A stretch of DNA of 64,000 nt from Mesorhizobium muleiense (GCF_900099905.1 NZ_FNEE01000015.1:62001-126000), one strand, 5' to 3'; shown: positions 45,593-54,742, numbered from the stretch's first letter. Notes: generated from the letters alone by a model not told the origin. Numbers and translations are program-made.

Positions 45593-46531
45593 ATGCTCAA
45601 GCTGAAGATGCGCGAAAGACCGTTTCCCGAGCTTTCCTATGCCAGCCCGCATCAGCCGGCATTGACGCGCTGGTTCATCCACTCCATCGAAGGCCTGTCC
45701 GGCCGCGACCGCTTCGCGGCGCTCTATGACTTTTGGCGCAGCCATGTGGCGCCGAGCGGCGAGCGCGTGTTCAGCCGCATGCTGGAGCTGATCGATGTCA
45801 GGGTGCGGACCACCGGCCAATGGCCGCCGGAAAAATTGCCTGACACGCCGCTGGTGATCGTCGCCAACCACCCGTTCGGCATCGGCGACGGCATTGCGGT
45901 GCTGTCGCTGGCCGAGCAGCTTCAGCGCCCGTTCCGTGTCATGATCCACAAGGATCTGCTCAAGATCCGCGAGATGGAGCCCTATTCGCTGCCGATCGAC
46001 TTTTCCGAGACCAAGGACGCGCTCAGGAACAACATGGCGGTGCGCCATGAGGCGGTGCGGCTGCTGAAAGACGGCGTCATCATCGTCGTCTTCCCCGCGG
46101 GCGGCGTCGCCACCGCGCCGAAAGGTTTTGGCCGGGCGCGCGACCTGCCGTGGAAGATGTTTCCGGCCCGTCTCGTTAGGGATGCCAAGGCGTCGGTTGT
46201 CCCAATGCACTTTTCCGGCCAGAACGGGCGGCTGTTCCACCTGGTCAGCGGACCCATGAACCTGGCCGAGCGTGACGGGCGCGTCGCGAAGTTCGTCGGC
46301 AGGGCTTCGCTGACCCTGCGTACTTCGCTGCTCATCCACGAATTCGGTCGGCTGTCCGGCAAGTCGATCGACGTGCGCGTCGGCGACGTGCTGGGATGGG
46401 ACGAACTGGAGCAGGTGGGCGACCGCAAGGCTTTGCTCGAGCGGCTTTACCGGGCTGTCTTCGATCTGGCTCCGGCCGAACCGCGCGGCCGCGGCCAGTT
46501 TCTGCCGCAACGCATGCGTAACGCGGCTTGA
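45593..46531 (+). CDS. PlsC-like lysophospholipid acyltransferase family protein
   Basis: A 312-residue acyltransferase-fold protein. The catalytic His/Asp block appears as ANHPFGIGDGIAVLSL near residue 105, a variant of the PlsC H-x4-D motif also seen in hemolysin-like and ornithine-lipid acyltransferases. VVFPAGGVATAP near 170 replaces the glycerol-phosphate-binding PEGT block. No clear transmembrane helix. It acts on phospholipid or ornithine-lipid precursors by analogy; the exact acceptor is unknown. It follows the thrS terminator, so it is a separate unit. Confidence 0.82.
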   Translation: MLKLKMRERPFPELSYASPHQPALTRWFIHSIEGLSGRDRFAALYDFWRSHVAPSGERVFSRMLELIDVRVRTTGQWPPEKLPDTPLVIVANHPFGIGDGIAVLSLAEQLQRPFRVMIHKDLLKIREMEPYSLPIDFSETKDALRNNMAVRHEAVRLLKDGVIIVVFPAGGVATAPKGFGRARDLPWKMFPARLVRDAKASVVPMHFSGQNGRLFHLVSGPMNLAERDGRVAKFVGRASLTLRTSLLIHEFGRLSGKSIDVRVGDVLGWDELEQVGDRKALLERLYRAVFDLAPAEPRGRGQFLPQRMRNAA

Positions 46532-46579
46532 TCGGCAATCATACGCTGCTGGACCGGTTCCCGCACAGGGTTCGGACGT

Positions 46580-47545
46580 CTAGTCCGCGCCTTCCTGAGG
46601 ATCGATCGCCGAGGCCTCCGTGGCCAAAACCTGTATTTCCTGGTTCTGCCCGGCCACGACCGTAAAATCTTTCTGGTAGATGCGGTCGCGGTTCTTGGCG
46701 ATGATGGTGTAGTCGCCCTCGGCAAGCACCATCGAAGCAAAGGCGCCGACGGTTTCCTGGATGGGGTCGCCGGATTCGTTGAGCAACGACCAGGAGGTGT
46801 CGGCGATCGCCTCTCCGCCCGGCTCGCGCACCAGCTTCATGGTCATCTCCGCCGCACGATGCTCGACGGCTGCTTCGGTCAGCTTGCCGGCCTCGACGCG
46901 GATGTCGGAGCGGATGACCGCATTCACCGAGCCATAGGTCGAGACGACGTGATAGACGCCCGCGTTCAGCCGCACGACGCTGTTCGGCTCGACGTCGGGT
47001 ATGATCAGGGCGCGATCGTGATTGGCTTCGGCCTGGCCTTCATAGATCGAAAAGCGCAATTTCTTCGGCGGTATGCGCACCCCGCCTGACAGCACGGCGT
47101 CGAGCTTGAGTCCGCCGGCATCGAGCACGAGGCTTTCGCGCTTGGCGTCCTTGCCGACGGTGATGCGCTTGGTGGCTCCGGCCCGGCCGTAAGAGGCGTG
47201 GACCAGATAGCTGCCGGGCTCGAGCTGGAACACCGCGCTGCCGCCATGGGCGGAAGCGACCATCGGCAGCTTGCCGTCGCCGGTGGCGTCAGGCTTGAAG
47301 ACGCGCCAGACGATGCCGCGTGTGATGTCGGCGCCCTTGTCGGTCAATTGCGCCGACAGCGTGATCGCCCCGCTGCTCGCCGCTGCCAGCGGTGCCTCGC
47401 TTTGTGGGGGCGCATAGTTCGACATTCCGGGAAGTTTCAGATCACCGAGGCCGTCCGCATCCTGCGCGACGGCAAGCGAAACCGGCACCATCAACAGTGC
47501 GGCTGCGAGCCAGATCGGGAAAAGTCGCGATGTCCCCTCAAACAT
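46580..47545 (-). CDS. exported hypothetical protein with beta-sandwich-like repeats
   Basis: A 321-residue exported protein conserved in rhizobia but of unknown function. Signal peptide LFPIWLAAALLMVPVSLAVA, then a short Pro-rich linker and three or four repeated beta-rich modules whose shared text is of the kind LEPGSYLVHASYGRAGATKR, LNAGVYHVVSTYGSVNA and LAEGDYTIIAKNRDRIYQK, resembling carboxypeptidase-regulatory-like or PEGA-type sandwiches. ATG 47545 gives the best signal peptide; the frame runs 12 codons further up. Probably periplasmic. Confidence 0.75.
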   Translation of the reverse strand: MFEGTSRLFPIWLAAALLMVPVSLAVAQDADGLGDLKLPGMSNYAPPQSEAPLAAASSGAITLSAQLTDKGADITRGIVWRVFKPDATGDGKLPMVASAHGGSAVFQLEPGSYLVHASYGRAGATKRITVGKDAKRESLVLDAGGLKLDAVLSGGVRIPPKKLRFSIYEGQAEANHDRALIIPDVEPNSVVRLNAGVYHVVSTYGSVNAVIRSDIRVEAGKLTEAAVEHRAAEMTMKLVREPGGEAIADTSWSLLNESGDPIQETVGAFASMVLAEGDYTIIAKNRDRIYQKDFTVVAGQNQEIQVLATEASAIDPQEGAD

Positions 47546-47700
47546 GGCTTGCGTTGAAGCCCAAGGCGGTGGCAATTTCAAGGCTCAAAAGTCTGATCAG
47601 CTTCTGCTAGAGGCTCTTTGTCGGCGCGCCGCGCCAATGCCCGAGCCGCCCGATGCCCCGATGGTGCGCTTCAGCTTAAATTCCAAGGAGACTTGCGCCC

Positions 47701-48285
47701 ATGGCGTCGCCGATCATCGACTTTCTGCTGACCCGAAATTCCGCGCCGATCCCGGAGTTGAAGGAACCGGCGCCCAGCGACGCTGACATCGCGACGATGA
47801 TTGCAGCCGCCTCGCGGGTGCCGGACCACGGCCGGCTCGAGCCCTGGCGCTTCATCCTCTACCGGGGCGAGGCGCGCGTCGAGATCGGCAAGAAGCTGGC
47901 AGCCCTTGCCGCACAGCGCGAAGGGCCGCTGCCGGAAGGCCGCCATAACCAGGAACTGGCGCGCTTTTCGCGCGCGCCTTTGGTGATCGGCGTGGTGTCG
48001 AGCCCGAAGGAGAACCCAAAAATCCCGCAATGGGAGATGTTCCTGTCCGGCGGCATGGCGGCGATGAACCTGATGCTATCAGCCAATGCGCTGGGCTATG
48101 GCACCAACATGATCAGCAACTGGTATTCCGACGTGCCGGAGGGCAGGGCGATCCTGGGGCTGGCGCCGCATGAGCGGGTGGTCGGCTTCATCCATATCGG
48201 CACCTACCAAGGGCCGGCGCCCGAGCGGCCGCGGCCGGATCCGGCAAAGCTCTATGGCGATTATGCAGGGCCATGGGTGGGCTGA
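47701..48285 (+). CDS. nitroreductase family protein
   Basis: A 194-residue FMN-dependent oxidoreductase of the YdjA-like nitroreductase branch. ASRVPDHGRLEPWRFILYRG near residue 35 binds the FMN phosphate and GGMAAMNLMLSANALGYGT near 117 is the family helix. The C-terminal IHIGTYQGPAPERPRP is typical of YdjA. The stop codon is followed directly by the ATG of a flavin reductase gene, so the two are one operon and may share flavin chemistry. Substrate unknown. Confidence 0.9.
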   Translation: MASPIIDFLLTRNSAPIPELKEPAPSDADIATMIAAASRVPDHGRLEPWRFILYRGEARVEIGKKLAALAAQREGPLPEGRHNQELARFSRAPLVIGVVSSPKENPKIPQWEMFLSGGMAAMNLMLSANALGYGTNMISNWYSDVPEGRAILGLAPHERVVGFIHIGTYQGPAPERPRPDPAKLYGDYAGPWVG

Positions 48286-48894
48286 ATGTTCTACGAGCCG
48301 TCTAAAGGCCACGGGCTGCCGCATGACCCGTCCAAGGCGATCGTGGCGCCACGGCCGATCGGCTGGATCTCGACGGTGAACAAGGCCGGCGAGGTCAACC
48401 TCGCCCCCTATTCATTCTTCAATGCGTTTTCGACGCGGCCCTTCATCGTCTGGTTTTCATCCGAAGGCGAGAAGGACAGCGCCACATTCGCCGAAGAAAC
48501 CGGCGAGTTCGTCGCCAATCTCGTCAGCCGCGATCTCGCTGAAAAAATGGTCCGCACCGCGGTCGATGCGCCGCGCGGCGTCACCGAATTCGACTATGCC
48601 GATCTCGCCATGGCGCCGTCGCGGCTGGTTGCGCCACCCCGCGTGGCGGCGGCGCCCGCGGCGCTTGAATGCCGGGTGACGGAGATCATGCGTCCAAAGG
48701 CGCTGGACGGGACACCGACCGGCGCCATCGTCGTCGCCGGCGAAGTCGTCGGTGTGCATATCGACGACGCCTTCCTGAAAGACGGCATCTTCGATATCGT
48801 CAGGGCGGGCAATGTCGGCCGTCTCGGTTATATGGATTATGCCAGCGTCAGCGAGATATTTTCAATGAGCCGGCCTCGCTGGAGAAAGGATTAG
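48286..48894 (+). CDS. flavin reductase-like domain protein
   Basis: A 202-residue FMN-binding split-barrel protein of the flavin reductase-like family. Family parts: IVAPRPIGWISTVNKAGEVN near residue 20, LAPYSFFNAFSTRPFIVWFS near 42, and EEFVANL-type SRDLAEKM. The start codon abuts the nitroreductase stop. The C-terminal DIVRAGNVGRLGYMDYASV is typical of the DIM6/NTAB group. Likely supplies or uses reduced FMN. Confidence 0.9.
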   Translation: MFYEPSKGHGLPHDPSKAIVAPRPIGWISTVNKAGEVNLAPYSFFNAFSTRPFIVWFSSEGEKDSATFAEETGEFVANLVSRDLAEKMVRTAVDAPRGVTEFDYADLAMAPSRLVAPPRVAAAPAALECRVTEIMRPKALDGTPTGAIVVAGEVVGVHIDDAFLKDGIFDIVRAGNVGRLGYMDYASVSEIFSMSRPRWRKD

Positions 48895-48948
48895 AACCTG
48901 ATCTCCGATGGATCGGGTGGAACCCTAACTTTGGTTAGGAGGCATGCG

Positions 48949-49563
48949 TCAACGATTGCTTCTCGTGATCATCGCAACGATCGTCTCGTAAAGTTCGTCC
49001 CGCGCCTGTTGAGCGGTGATTTCTCCTGTCGCGGCAGCATTGGACAAGGTGTCGGCTGCGCCTAACATCGCCCAAAAACCGGCCTGCATGATCCCCCTTG
49101 GCCCGATAAACGGGACCAACACCTTTCGGCACCTCTCGATAAAATCCAGTTGGTAGTCCCGCTTGACGGTCTCCAGTTCGGGCGAGCCTGCCAGCGCGGC
49201 CAGCACGCCGGGGATCTCACGACCCTGGGCCAGCACGCATTCGACGTAAGACGATGCGATGACAGAAGCTTTCTCCTCCAAACCCGGAGCACTTCCTTCA
49301 AGAGCGGCGTCGATCAGCGCCGTCTGGCGCGCGTCGAAATCCTGATAGAGGGCGGTCAGCAAACCGTTGCGCGTCCGGAAATGGTCATAGACCACCGGCT
49401 TGGCGACACCGGCCTGTTCGGCCAGGCGCGGCAGTGTCAAAGCGTCGGTGCCTTCGTCGCGAACCAGGCGCCTCGCCACCTCAAGAAGTTGGCTTAGCCG
49501 CTGCTCGCGACTGAGACGAACGCGTTTCTCAGCGGCTTGGCTTTTTTTCGGCATGCTTGACAT
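48949..49563 (-). CDS. TetR-family transcriptional regulator
   Basis: A 204-residue TetR-type repressor. The N-terminal helix-turn-helix shows LSQLLEVARRLVRDEGTDA and LPRLAEQAGVAKPVVYDHF; the ligand domain follows with WAMLGAADTLSNA near the end. ATG 49563 or 49554 are both possible. A 35-bp near-perfect palindrome lies between it and the divergent MFS gene, directly overlapping the region just upstream of this start, so it most likely represses both itself and the exporter. The inducer is unknown. Confidence 0.9.
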   Translation of the reverse strand: MSSMPKKSQAAEKRVRLSREQRLSQLLEVARRLVRDEGTDALTLPRLAEQAGVAKPVVYDHFRTRNGLLTALYQDFDARQTALIDAALEGSAPGLEEKASVIASSYVECVLAQGREIPGVLAALAGSPELETVKRDYQLDFIERCRKVLVPFIGPRGIMQAGFWAMLGAADTLSNAAATGEITAQQARDELYETIVAMITRSNR

Positions 49564-49565
49564 GA

Positions 49566-49600
49566 CTATATACCAAAGGTAACTTACCTTAAGTATATAG
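49566..49600. promoter_or_regulatory. palindromic TetR-type operator
   Basis: A 35-bp near-perfect palindrome centred on C49583: outer arms CTATATAC/GTATATAG and inner arms AAGGTAA/TTACCTT, separated by CA and AA, with a single central base. It sits between the divergent TetR and MFS genes and its AT-rich outer arms may also be part of the -10 elements. Confidence 0.85.
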
Positions 49601-49695
49601 AGTTCGCTCTTCGATCGCAACCATCCGCCGGCGTTCCCCCCGGCGGCCGAAGCGGCACGCCTTCGCATGCCGCAGGCAGAGGATTTGTGTGCGTT

Positions 49696-51156
49696 ATGAC
49701 CGATACTTCACTTGTACGCCCGACCAACCGCAGGGCATGGTTGGGCCTCATGGCTGTCTTGCCCCTGGTCCTGCTCGTAGCCATGGACGGCTCGATACTC
49801 TATCTCGCCATGCCGCGTGTGACGTCGGCCATCACGCCGACCGCCGACCAAGCACTCTGGATTCTCGACATTTACGGGTTCGTGGTTGGATCGCTGCTGA
49901 TCGCCTTCGGCAATATCGGCGACCGTTATGGGCGGCTGAAGCTGATCATGATCGGCGCGGTGGTCTTCGGTGCTGGATCGCTCGGCGCAGCCTTTTCGCA
50001 GACGCCTGAAAGCCTGATCGCCTCGCGCGCCCTTATGGGATTAGGCGGCGCGACACTGTTACCCTCCGGGCTGGCAATCGTGAGCTCGCTGTTCCCCGAT
50101 CCGCGCACGCGCGCTCAGGCGATCGGGATTTTTGCGGCGACTTTTGCGGCCGGGTTCGCCATCGGGCCTGTCATCGGCGGACTGCTGTTGCGGCAATTCG
50201 AGTGGGGCGCCGTGTTTCTGATCAATGTCCCCGTCGTGATCGGCTTCCTGGTCTGTGCACCGGTACTGCTGCAGGAGGTGCGTTCGACTGCCTACGGGCG
50301 AATCGATCTGGTGAGCCTTATCTTGTCCTTTGCAGGTATCCTGTTGTTCACATATTCGCTCAAGAGCGCGGCGGCGCATGGCTTCACGCCGACACTAATG
50401 AGCATCGGCATCGTCGGCATCCTTGCCGTTGGGTTGTTCGTGCGCAGACAGAGCAGGATTGACTACCCGCTGCTCGACCTGGACCTGTTCCGAGACGCCA
50501 TTTTCTCCATCGCCATCCTGACCGGGCTTCTTACGCTGGTTGTGTGGTCGGCCACCGGATATCTTTCGGGCATCTATCTGCAATCGGTGCTGGGCTTTGA
50601 TGTTCTCAACGCAGCGCTGCTGACGCTGCCAGGCGCGATCGTGCTGACGGCGACTTGCGTGGGCACCGCTCGCATCGTCGAGCGGATCGGCCGCAAAACT
50701 GCCCTTGTTGCCACACATCTGCTCATCGGCGTCGGCGTCCTCCTGCTGCTGTTCACGACCACCGAGGTCGGAATCGCGGCCTTCATCGCCTCGACCATGA
50801 TCGCTGGCGTCGGATATGGGTTGTCCTTTAGCCTGGTGGCCGAGATAGCGGTGTCGGCCGTTCCTGCCGAACGAGCCGGTGCGGCGAGTTCGATCGCCGA
50901 GACCAGCAACGAACTGGGCAATGCACTGGGAATTTCCCTGCTCGGATCGTTGGCCGCGCTGAGCTTCCGGCTGTTGGGTCCCGGCGTGGCCGGCACGCTC
51001 AACGAAACACTTGATCAGTCGGACCCTGAAATTATCGTACGGGCCAACGAAGCCTTCCTCACCGGTTTACATGTCGCGGTCGGCGCCGGCGGTCTGCTGA
51101 CCCTTGCAACTGGCATCATCGCGTGGCTCTGGCTGCCGAGAAAATTGCCCGAATGA
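49696..51156 (+). CDS. MFS efflux transporter (DHA2, QacA/SmvA-like)
   Basis: A 486-residue, roughly 14-helix drug:proton antiporter. Membrane text begins LGLMAVLPLVLLVAMDGSIL; motif A appears as GNIGDRYGRLKLI near 75, and ATFAAGFAIGPVIGGLLL near 155 matches antiporter motif C. A charged Asp in helix 1 (VAMDGS) is characteristic of QacA/SmvA pumps for cationic biocides. ATG 49696 is chosen; a GTG at 49687 is closer to GAGGA. Divergent TetR gene and operator imply induction by a toxic compound. Confidence 0.9.
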   Translation: MTDTSLVRPTNRRAWLGLMAVLPLVLLVAMDGSILYLAMPRVTSAITPTADQALWILDIYGFVVGSLLIAFGNIGDRYGRLKLIMIGAVVFGAGSLGAAFSQTPESLIASRALMGLGGATLLPSGLAIVSSLFPDPRTRAQAIGIFAATFAAGFAIGPVIGGLLLRQFEWGAVFLINVPVVIGFLVCAPVLLQEVRSTAYGRIDLVSLILSFAGILLFTYSLKSAAAHGFTPTLMSIGIVGILAVGLFVRRQSRIDYPLLDLDLFRDAIFSIAILTGLLTLVVWSATGYLSGIYLQSVLGFDVLNAALLTLPGAIVLTATCVGTARIVERIGRKTALVATHLLIGVGVLLLLFTTTEVGIAAFIASTMIAGVGYGLSFSLVAEIAVSAVPAERAGAASSIAETSNELGNALGISLLGSLAALSFRLLGPGVAGTLNETLDQSDPEIIVRANEAFLTGLHVAVGAGGLLTLATGIIAWLWLPRKLPE

Positions 51157-51173
51157 CCTCCGCTGCCAGGGAG

Positions 51174-52049
51174 TTAGATCCCCGCCGCCCTGGCGCGTGC
51201 CAGAAGCCTCTCGGCCAGCTTGAGATGCGGCCGGTCGTACATCTTGCCGCCGATGCCGACGACGCCGGGATTTCCAGCCGCCTCGAATGCCTGGACGATT
51301 GCCAGGGAGTGTTTCACCGCCTCGGTCGACGGCGTGAAGGCGGCGTTGATGACAGGCACCTGCGCCGGATGGATCGCCATCTTGCCGGTGAAGCCGTCGC
51401 GCTCGGCCTCGGCGCATTCCGCCGCGAAGCCGGTCATGTCGCGAAAATCTGGGAAAACCGTGTCGATCGCCGCGACTTCCGCGGCACCGGCGGCGAGGAT
51501 GGTCATGGTGCGGGCGAAGCGGAACACATCGGTGTAGCGGCCATTCTCGTCGCGGGCCGTGCGCGCGCCGATTGCTGCCGAGAGATCTTCCGCACCCCAG
51601 GTCACGCCGACAAGCCGCGCACTTGCCTTGGCGTAGCTCGCGGCCGCCAGCACGCCGGCAGCTGTTTCGGTGATGATCGGCAGGATTTTTATCGCACCGT
51701 CCGGCACCCCGCTTTCGGCCTCGTGCACCCTGAGCTTGGCCGAGAGCTGCTGGACATCCTGTCCGCTGTTCGACTTCGGCAGCATGATGCCGTCGGGTTT
51801 CACTGGCACGAGTGCCGCCAGATCGTCATCCGCCAGGCCGGTAGAGAGATCGTTGATGCGGACATAGATTGCGGAACTGGTTTGATGCCCGTGTTCGGTG
51901 ATGAAGCGTGCGGCGATATCGCGGGCCAAGGTTTTGTTTTGTGGCGCGACCGAATCCTCGAGATCGACGATGACCACGTCGGCGTCGGCGCCAATCGCCT
52001 TTTCCAGCTTCTTTTCCGAATCGCCGGGAACGAACAGCAGCGAGCGCAT
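51174..52049 (-). CDS. HpcH/HpaI aldolase/citrate-lyase family CoA-ester lyase
   Basis: A 291-residue CitE-like TIM-barrel protein. Motifs RSLLFVPGDSEKKLEKAI at the start, VVIVDLEDSVAPQNK with the Mg-binding acidic residue, VRINDLSTG, KILPIITETAAGVL and VTWGAEDLSAAIG fit malyl-CoA/beta-methylmalyl-CoA or citramalyl-CoA lyases. It follows a MaoC-type hydratase gene by three bases; that pair is consistent with hydration of an enoyl-diacid CoA followed by carbon-carbon cleavage. The exact substrate is inferred only. Confidence 0.88.
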   Translation of the reverse strand: MRSLLFVPGDSEKKLEKAIGADADVVIVDLEDSVAPQNKTLARDIAARFITEHGHQTSSAIYVRINDLSTGLADDDLAALVPVKPDGIMLPKSNSGQDVQQLSAKLRVHEAESGVPDGAIKILPIITETAAGVLAAASYAKASARLVGVTWGAEDLSAAIGARTARDENGRYTDVFRFARTMTILAAGAAEVAAIDTVFPDFRDMTGFAAECAEAERDGFTGKMAIHPAQVPVINAAFTPSTEAVKHSLAIVQAFEAAGNPGVVGIGGKMYDRPHLKLAERLLARARAAGI

Positions 52050-52052
52050 CGG

Positions 52053-52502
52053 TCAGGCCTTCTTCATCATCATCGCCTGCCTCGTGCATTTGGCGACGAG
52101 CACGTCGTCCTGGTTGTAGGCGCGGTGCTCGAATTCGACGATGCCGCGGTCCGGCTTCGACCTGGAGTCGCGCACCGACACCACCGTCGTCTCGACGCGG
52201 ATGGTGTCGCCGTGGAAGACCGGATGCGGAAACACCGTCTCCTTCATGCCGAGATTGGCGACGGTGGTGCCGACGGTGATGTCGTTCACCGAAATACCGA
52301 TCATCAGGCCCAGCGTGAACAGCGAATTGACCAGCGGCTTGCCCCATTCGCTTTTGGCGGCGAAATCGAAATCGATGTGCAGCGGCTGCGGGTTCAGCGT
52401 CATTACCGAGAACAGCATGTTGTCGCTTTCGGTGACGGTTTTCCGCAGCGTGTGCTGGAAGACGTGGCCGACGACGAACTCTTCCAGATAAAGCCCGGCC
52501 AT
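52053..52502 (-). CDS. MaoC-family hydratase/dehydratase
   Basis: A 149-residue hot-dog-fold protein. The hydratase motif appears as TESDNMLFSVMTLNPQPLHI with the catalytic Asp and His, followed by SEWGKPLVNSLFTLGLMIG. It resembles mesaconyl-CoA hydratase-like MaoC proteins. ATG 52502 follows GGAGGAGATCGACC. It is the first gene of a two-gene operon with the CoA-ester lyase. Confidence 0.88.
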   Translation of the reverse strand: MAGLYLEEFVVGHVFQHTLRKTVTESDNMLFSVMTLNPQPLHIDFDFAAKSEWGKPLVNSLFTLGLMIGISVNDITVGTTVANLGMKETVFPHPVFHGDTIRVETTVVSVRDSRSKPDRGIVEFEHRAYNQDDVLVAKCTRQAMMMKKA

Positions 52503-52651
52503 GGTCGATCTCCTCCGCTGCCGCATCGCCCCGAAAATCGGAATCGATTTTTGGAAAGCACGATGCTTCAAAGTGTTAGCGTGCTTTGTGCGTCCGAAAG
52601 CGCGCAAGTCGCTCTAAGGGTTGATAGGCGCTGCCTACCGCGCTCGCAAGC

Positions 52652-52681
52652 CAGTTAACAAAGAGGGGCAGTTAACAAAGA
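52652..52681. repeat. 13-bp direct repeat upstream of the DUF2336 gene
   Basis: CAGTTAACAAAGA occurs at 52652-52664 and 52669-52681, a 17-bp period, about 85 bp before the DUF2336 start. The TTAAC cores resemble CtrA half-sites, but the spacing is not the canonical seven bases. Confidence 0.6.
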
Positions 52682-52763
52682 TGGTGAACCGTTCGTAAAC
52701 CATTTCTGCCTACGGTCTTCACTGGGGCGGGAACGGACTCGGGCTAGGGGCATAGCGGACGGC

Positions 52764-53885
52764 ATGGTTGTTTCGCATTTCCTGAAATGGATTCATACGG
52801 CAAGGGTCTCTGAGCGCGCCGCGGCAGCAAGCGCATTGGCTCGCGCCTACATCAATGCCGAACTGCCTTTCGAGGATCGCTGCGCGGCGGAGGCGGCGCT
52901 GACGCTGCTGCTCGACGATACCTCGTCGAAAGTGCGGCTGGCGATGGCAGAGGCGCTGTCGATGAGCCATCACGCGCCGCTGCAGATCATCAGCGCGCTG
53001 GCGTCCGATCAGCCGGAAGTCGCCAGCCTGGTGCTGGCACGTTCGCCGCTGCTTACCGATGCCGATCTGATCGACCGGGTTGCCGGCGGCCAGAAGGCGA
53101 TCCAGAAACTGATCGCCGATCGTCCGCGCGTCTCCATGGCGGTCGCCGCCGCGATCGCCGAAATCGGCGAGCCGGAAGCCTGCGCCACGCTTCTCGCCAA
53201 CAGCGGCGCCGACATCGCTTCGCTCAGCTTCCGCCGTATCGCCGAACGCCATGGCCATCTGCCTTCGCTGCGCGAAGCGCTGATATCGGATGCGCGTCTG
53301 CCCGCTGACTGCCGGCATATGCTGCTAATAAAACTTGGTGAAACGCTCAAGGGTTCGCCGCTGGTCCTGGCGCTGATGGGCCGTGCCAGAACCGAGCGCG
53401 TCATGCGCGACGCCTGCGTCAAGGCTTCCCTGACGCTGATCGAAGGCACGCGCCAGGAAGAACATGCGGCGCTCATCGAGCATCTGCGCCTGCGCGGCGA
53501 CCTGACCGCAAGCTTCATCATTCGCACCATCGCGCACGGCAAGGTCGATTTCTTCGGCTCGGCGCTGGTCGCGCTCAGCCAGCAATCCGAACAACGGGTG
53601 AGGGCGCTGCTGGCCGGCGGGCACGACGTGGCGCTGCAGGCGCTGCTCCGCAGCGCTGGCCTGGCCGCGGCCACGCACGCCATCATCCTGCGCGCGCTGA
53701 AGGTCTGGCGGGAGGTCGCCAATGGCAAGCGCCTCGCCGGCGTCCAGGAAGTCAGCTGGCTGATGCTGAAGGAATTGGGCGGGCAGTCCGCCGAAGGCGA
53801 TCTCGCCGGATTGGTCAAATCGATCCACCTCGATGCGCTGCGCGAAAACGCGCGCGGTCACGCGCTGGCGATCGCTGCTGCCTAG
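52764..53885 (+). CDS. DUF2336 domain protein (HEAT-like repeats)
   Basis: A 373-residue all-helical protein of the DUF2336 family, found in alphaproteobacteria. DRCAAEAALTLLLDDTSSKV near residue 37 and VRLAMAEALSMSHHAPLQI are HEAT-like repeats; FIIRTIAHGKVDFFGSALVA near 250 is the DUF2336 core. Several family members are reported to associate with c-di-GMP or cell-surface control, but the role here is unknown. ATG 52764 is preceded by TAGGGGC. Paired TTAAC sequences lie upstream. Confidence 0.82.
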   Translation: MVVSHFLKWIHTARVSERAAAASALARAYINAELPFEDRCAAEAALTLLLDDTSSKVRLAMAEALSMSHHAPLQIISALASDQPEVASLVLARSPLLTDADLIDRVAGGQKAIQKLIADRPRVSMAVAAAIAEIGEPEACATLLANSGADIASLSFRRIAERHGHLPSLREALISDARLPADCRHMLLIKLGETLKGSPLVLALMGRARTERVMRDACVKASLTLIEGTRQEEHAALIEHLRLRGDLTASFIIRTIAHGKVDFFGSALVALSQQSEQRVRALLAGGHDVALQALLRSAGLAAATHAIILRALKVWREVANGKRLAGVQEVSWLMLKELGGQSAEGDLAGLVKSIHLDALRENARGHALAIAAA

Positions 53886-53962
53886 TGGTGAAAATCTGAC
53901 GGTTGATACCCAAATCGAATTGCAGCAATGGGTGAAGAGCAGTCCTTGCGGCAGTTGCAAAC

Positions 53963-54742
53963 TCAGCGGGAGATTGGCGACAACCCGAGAACGTCCTGCA
54001 TGTCGTATTCGCCGGGTTCATGGTCTGAAACCCAGCGTGCGGCAGTCAACGCACCGCGCGCGAACATGCCGCGATCCAAAGCGGAATGCGACAGTGTCAG
54101 AATCTCTTCGTCGGCGGCAAATACCACACTATGCTCTCCAATGATGCCGCCGCCTCGCAATACGGAAAACCCGATTTCACCAAGCGCTCGCTCGCCAATA
54201 ATACCATCGCGCCCGCGCCGTTCGACGGGAGCAAGCGGAACGCCCCGACCACTGGCCGCTGCTTCGCCTAGCATCAGCGCCGTTCCAGATGGTGCATCGA
54301 TCTTCCGGCGATGGTGAGCTTCATGGACCTCGATATCCCAAACTTCAGCTGGGAAAGAGCGCGCGGCGCGCTCAACTAGGCCCACCAGCATGTTCACGCC
54401 AAGGGAGAAGTTGCCTGAACGCACGATCGCTATTTTACGTGCCGCCTCGGCGATCCGAGCGAGGTGAGTGTCCTCAAACCCTGTTGCGCCGATCACCATT
54501 GCTGGTCGACCCATCGCGGCGCACTTTTCTGCAAGCGCCGCCGATGCTTGGCCGGTCGTGAAATCCACGACGACATCCGCAGCGCGGAGCGCTGCGTCAA
54601 CATGAATCAATCCGTCGACGACTTTTTCGGGGCGTCCGAAGCCTCCTACGAGCGAAAAGGCAGGTGCTGCGGCGACAGCAGCGAGTAATGCTCTGCCCAT
54701 GTGGCCCTGCGCGCCAGCGACAGCGATTCTAATAGCAGGCAC
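53963..54742 (-). CDS. dapB: 4-hydroxy-tetrahydrodipicolinate reductase
   Basis: A 259-residue DapB of the lysine/diaminopimelate pathway. NAD(P) binding IRIAVAGAQGHMGRALL at residue 4, VDFTTGQASAALAEKC near 75, GNFSLGVNMLVGLVERAA near 125, and the signature EVHEAHHRRKIDAPSGTAL near 150 are all intact. Start GTG 54742, nine bases after AGGGA; a TTG three bases upstream is also possible. It stands apart from other lysine genes and is slightly less GC-rich than core genes, so it may be a second copy rather than the housekeeping one. Confidence 0.9.
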   Translation of the reverse strand: MPAIRIAVAGAQGHMGRALLAAVAAAPAFSLVGGFGRPEKVVDGLIHVDAALRAADVVVDFTTGQASAALAEKCAAMGRPAMVIGATGFEDTHLARIAEAARKIAIVRSGNFSLGVNMLVGLVERAARSFPAEVWDIEVHEAHHRRKIDAPSGTALMLGEAAASGRGVPLAPVERRGRDGIIGERALGEIGFSVLRGGGIIGEHSVVFAADEEILTLSHSALDRGMFARGALTAARWVSDHEPGEYDMQDVLGLSPISR

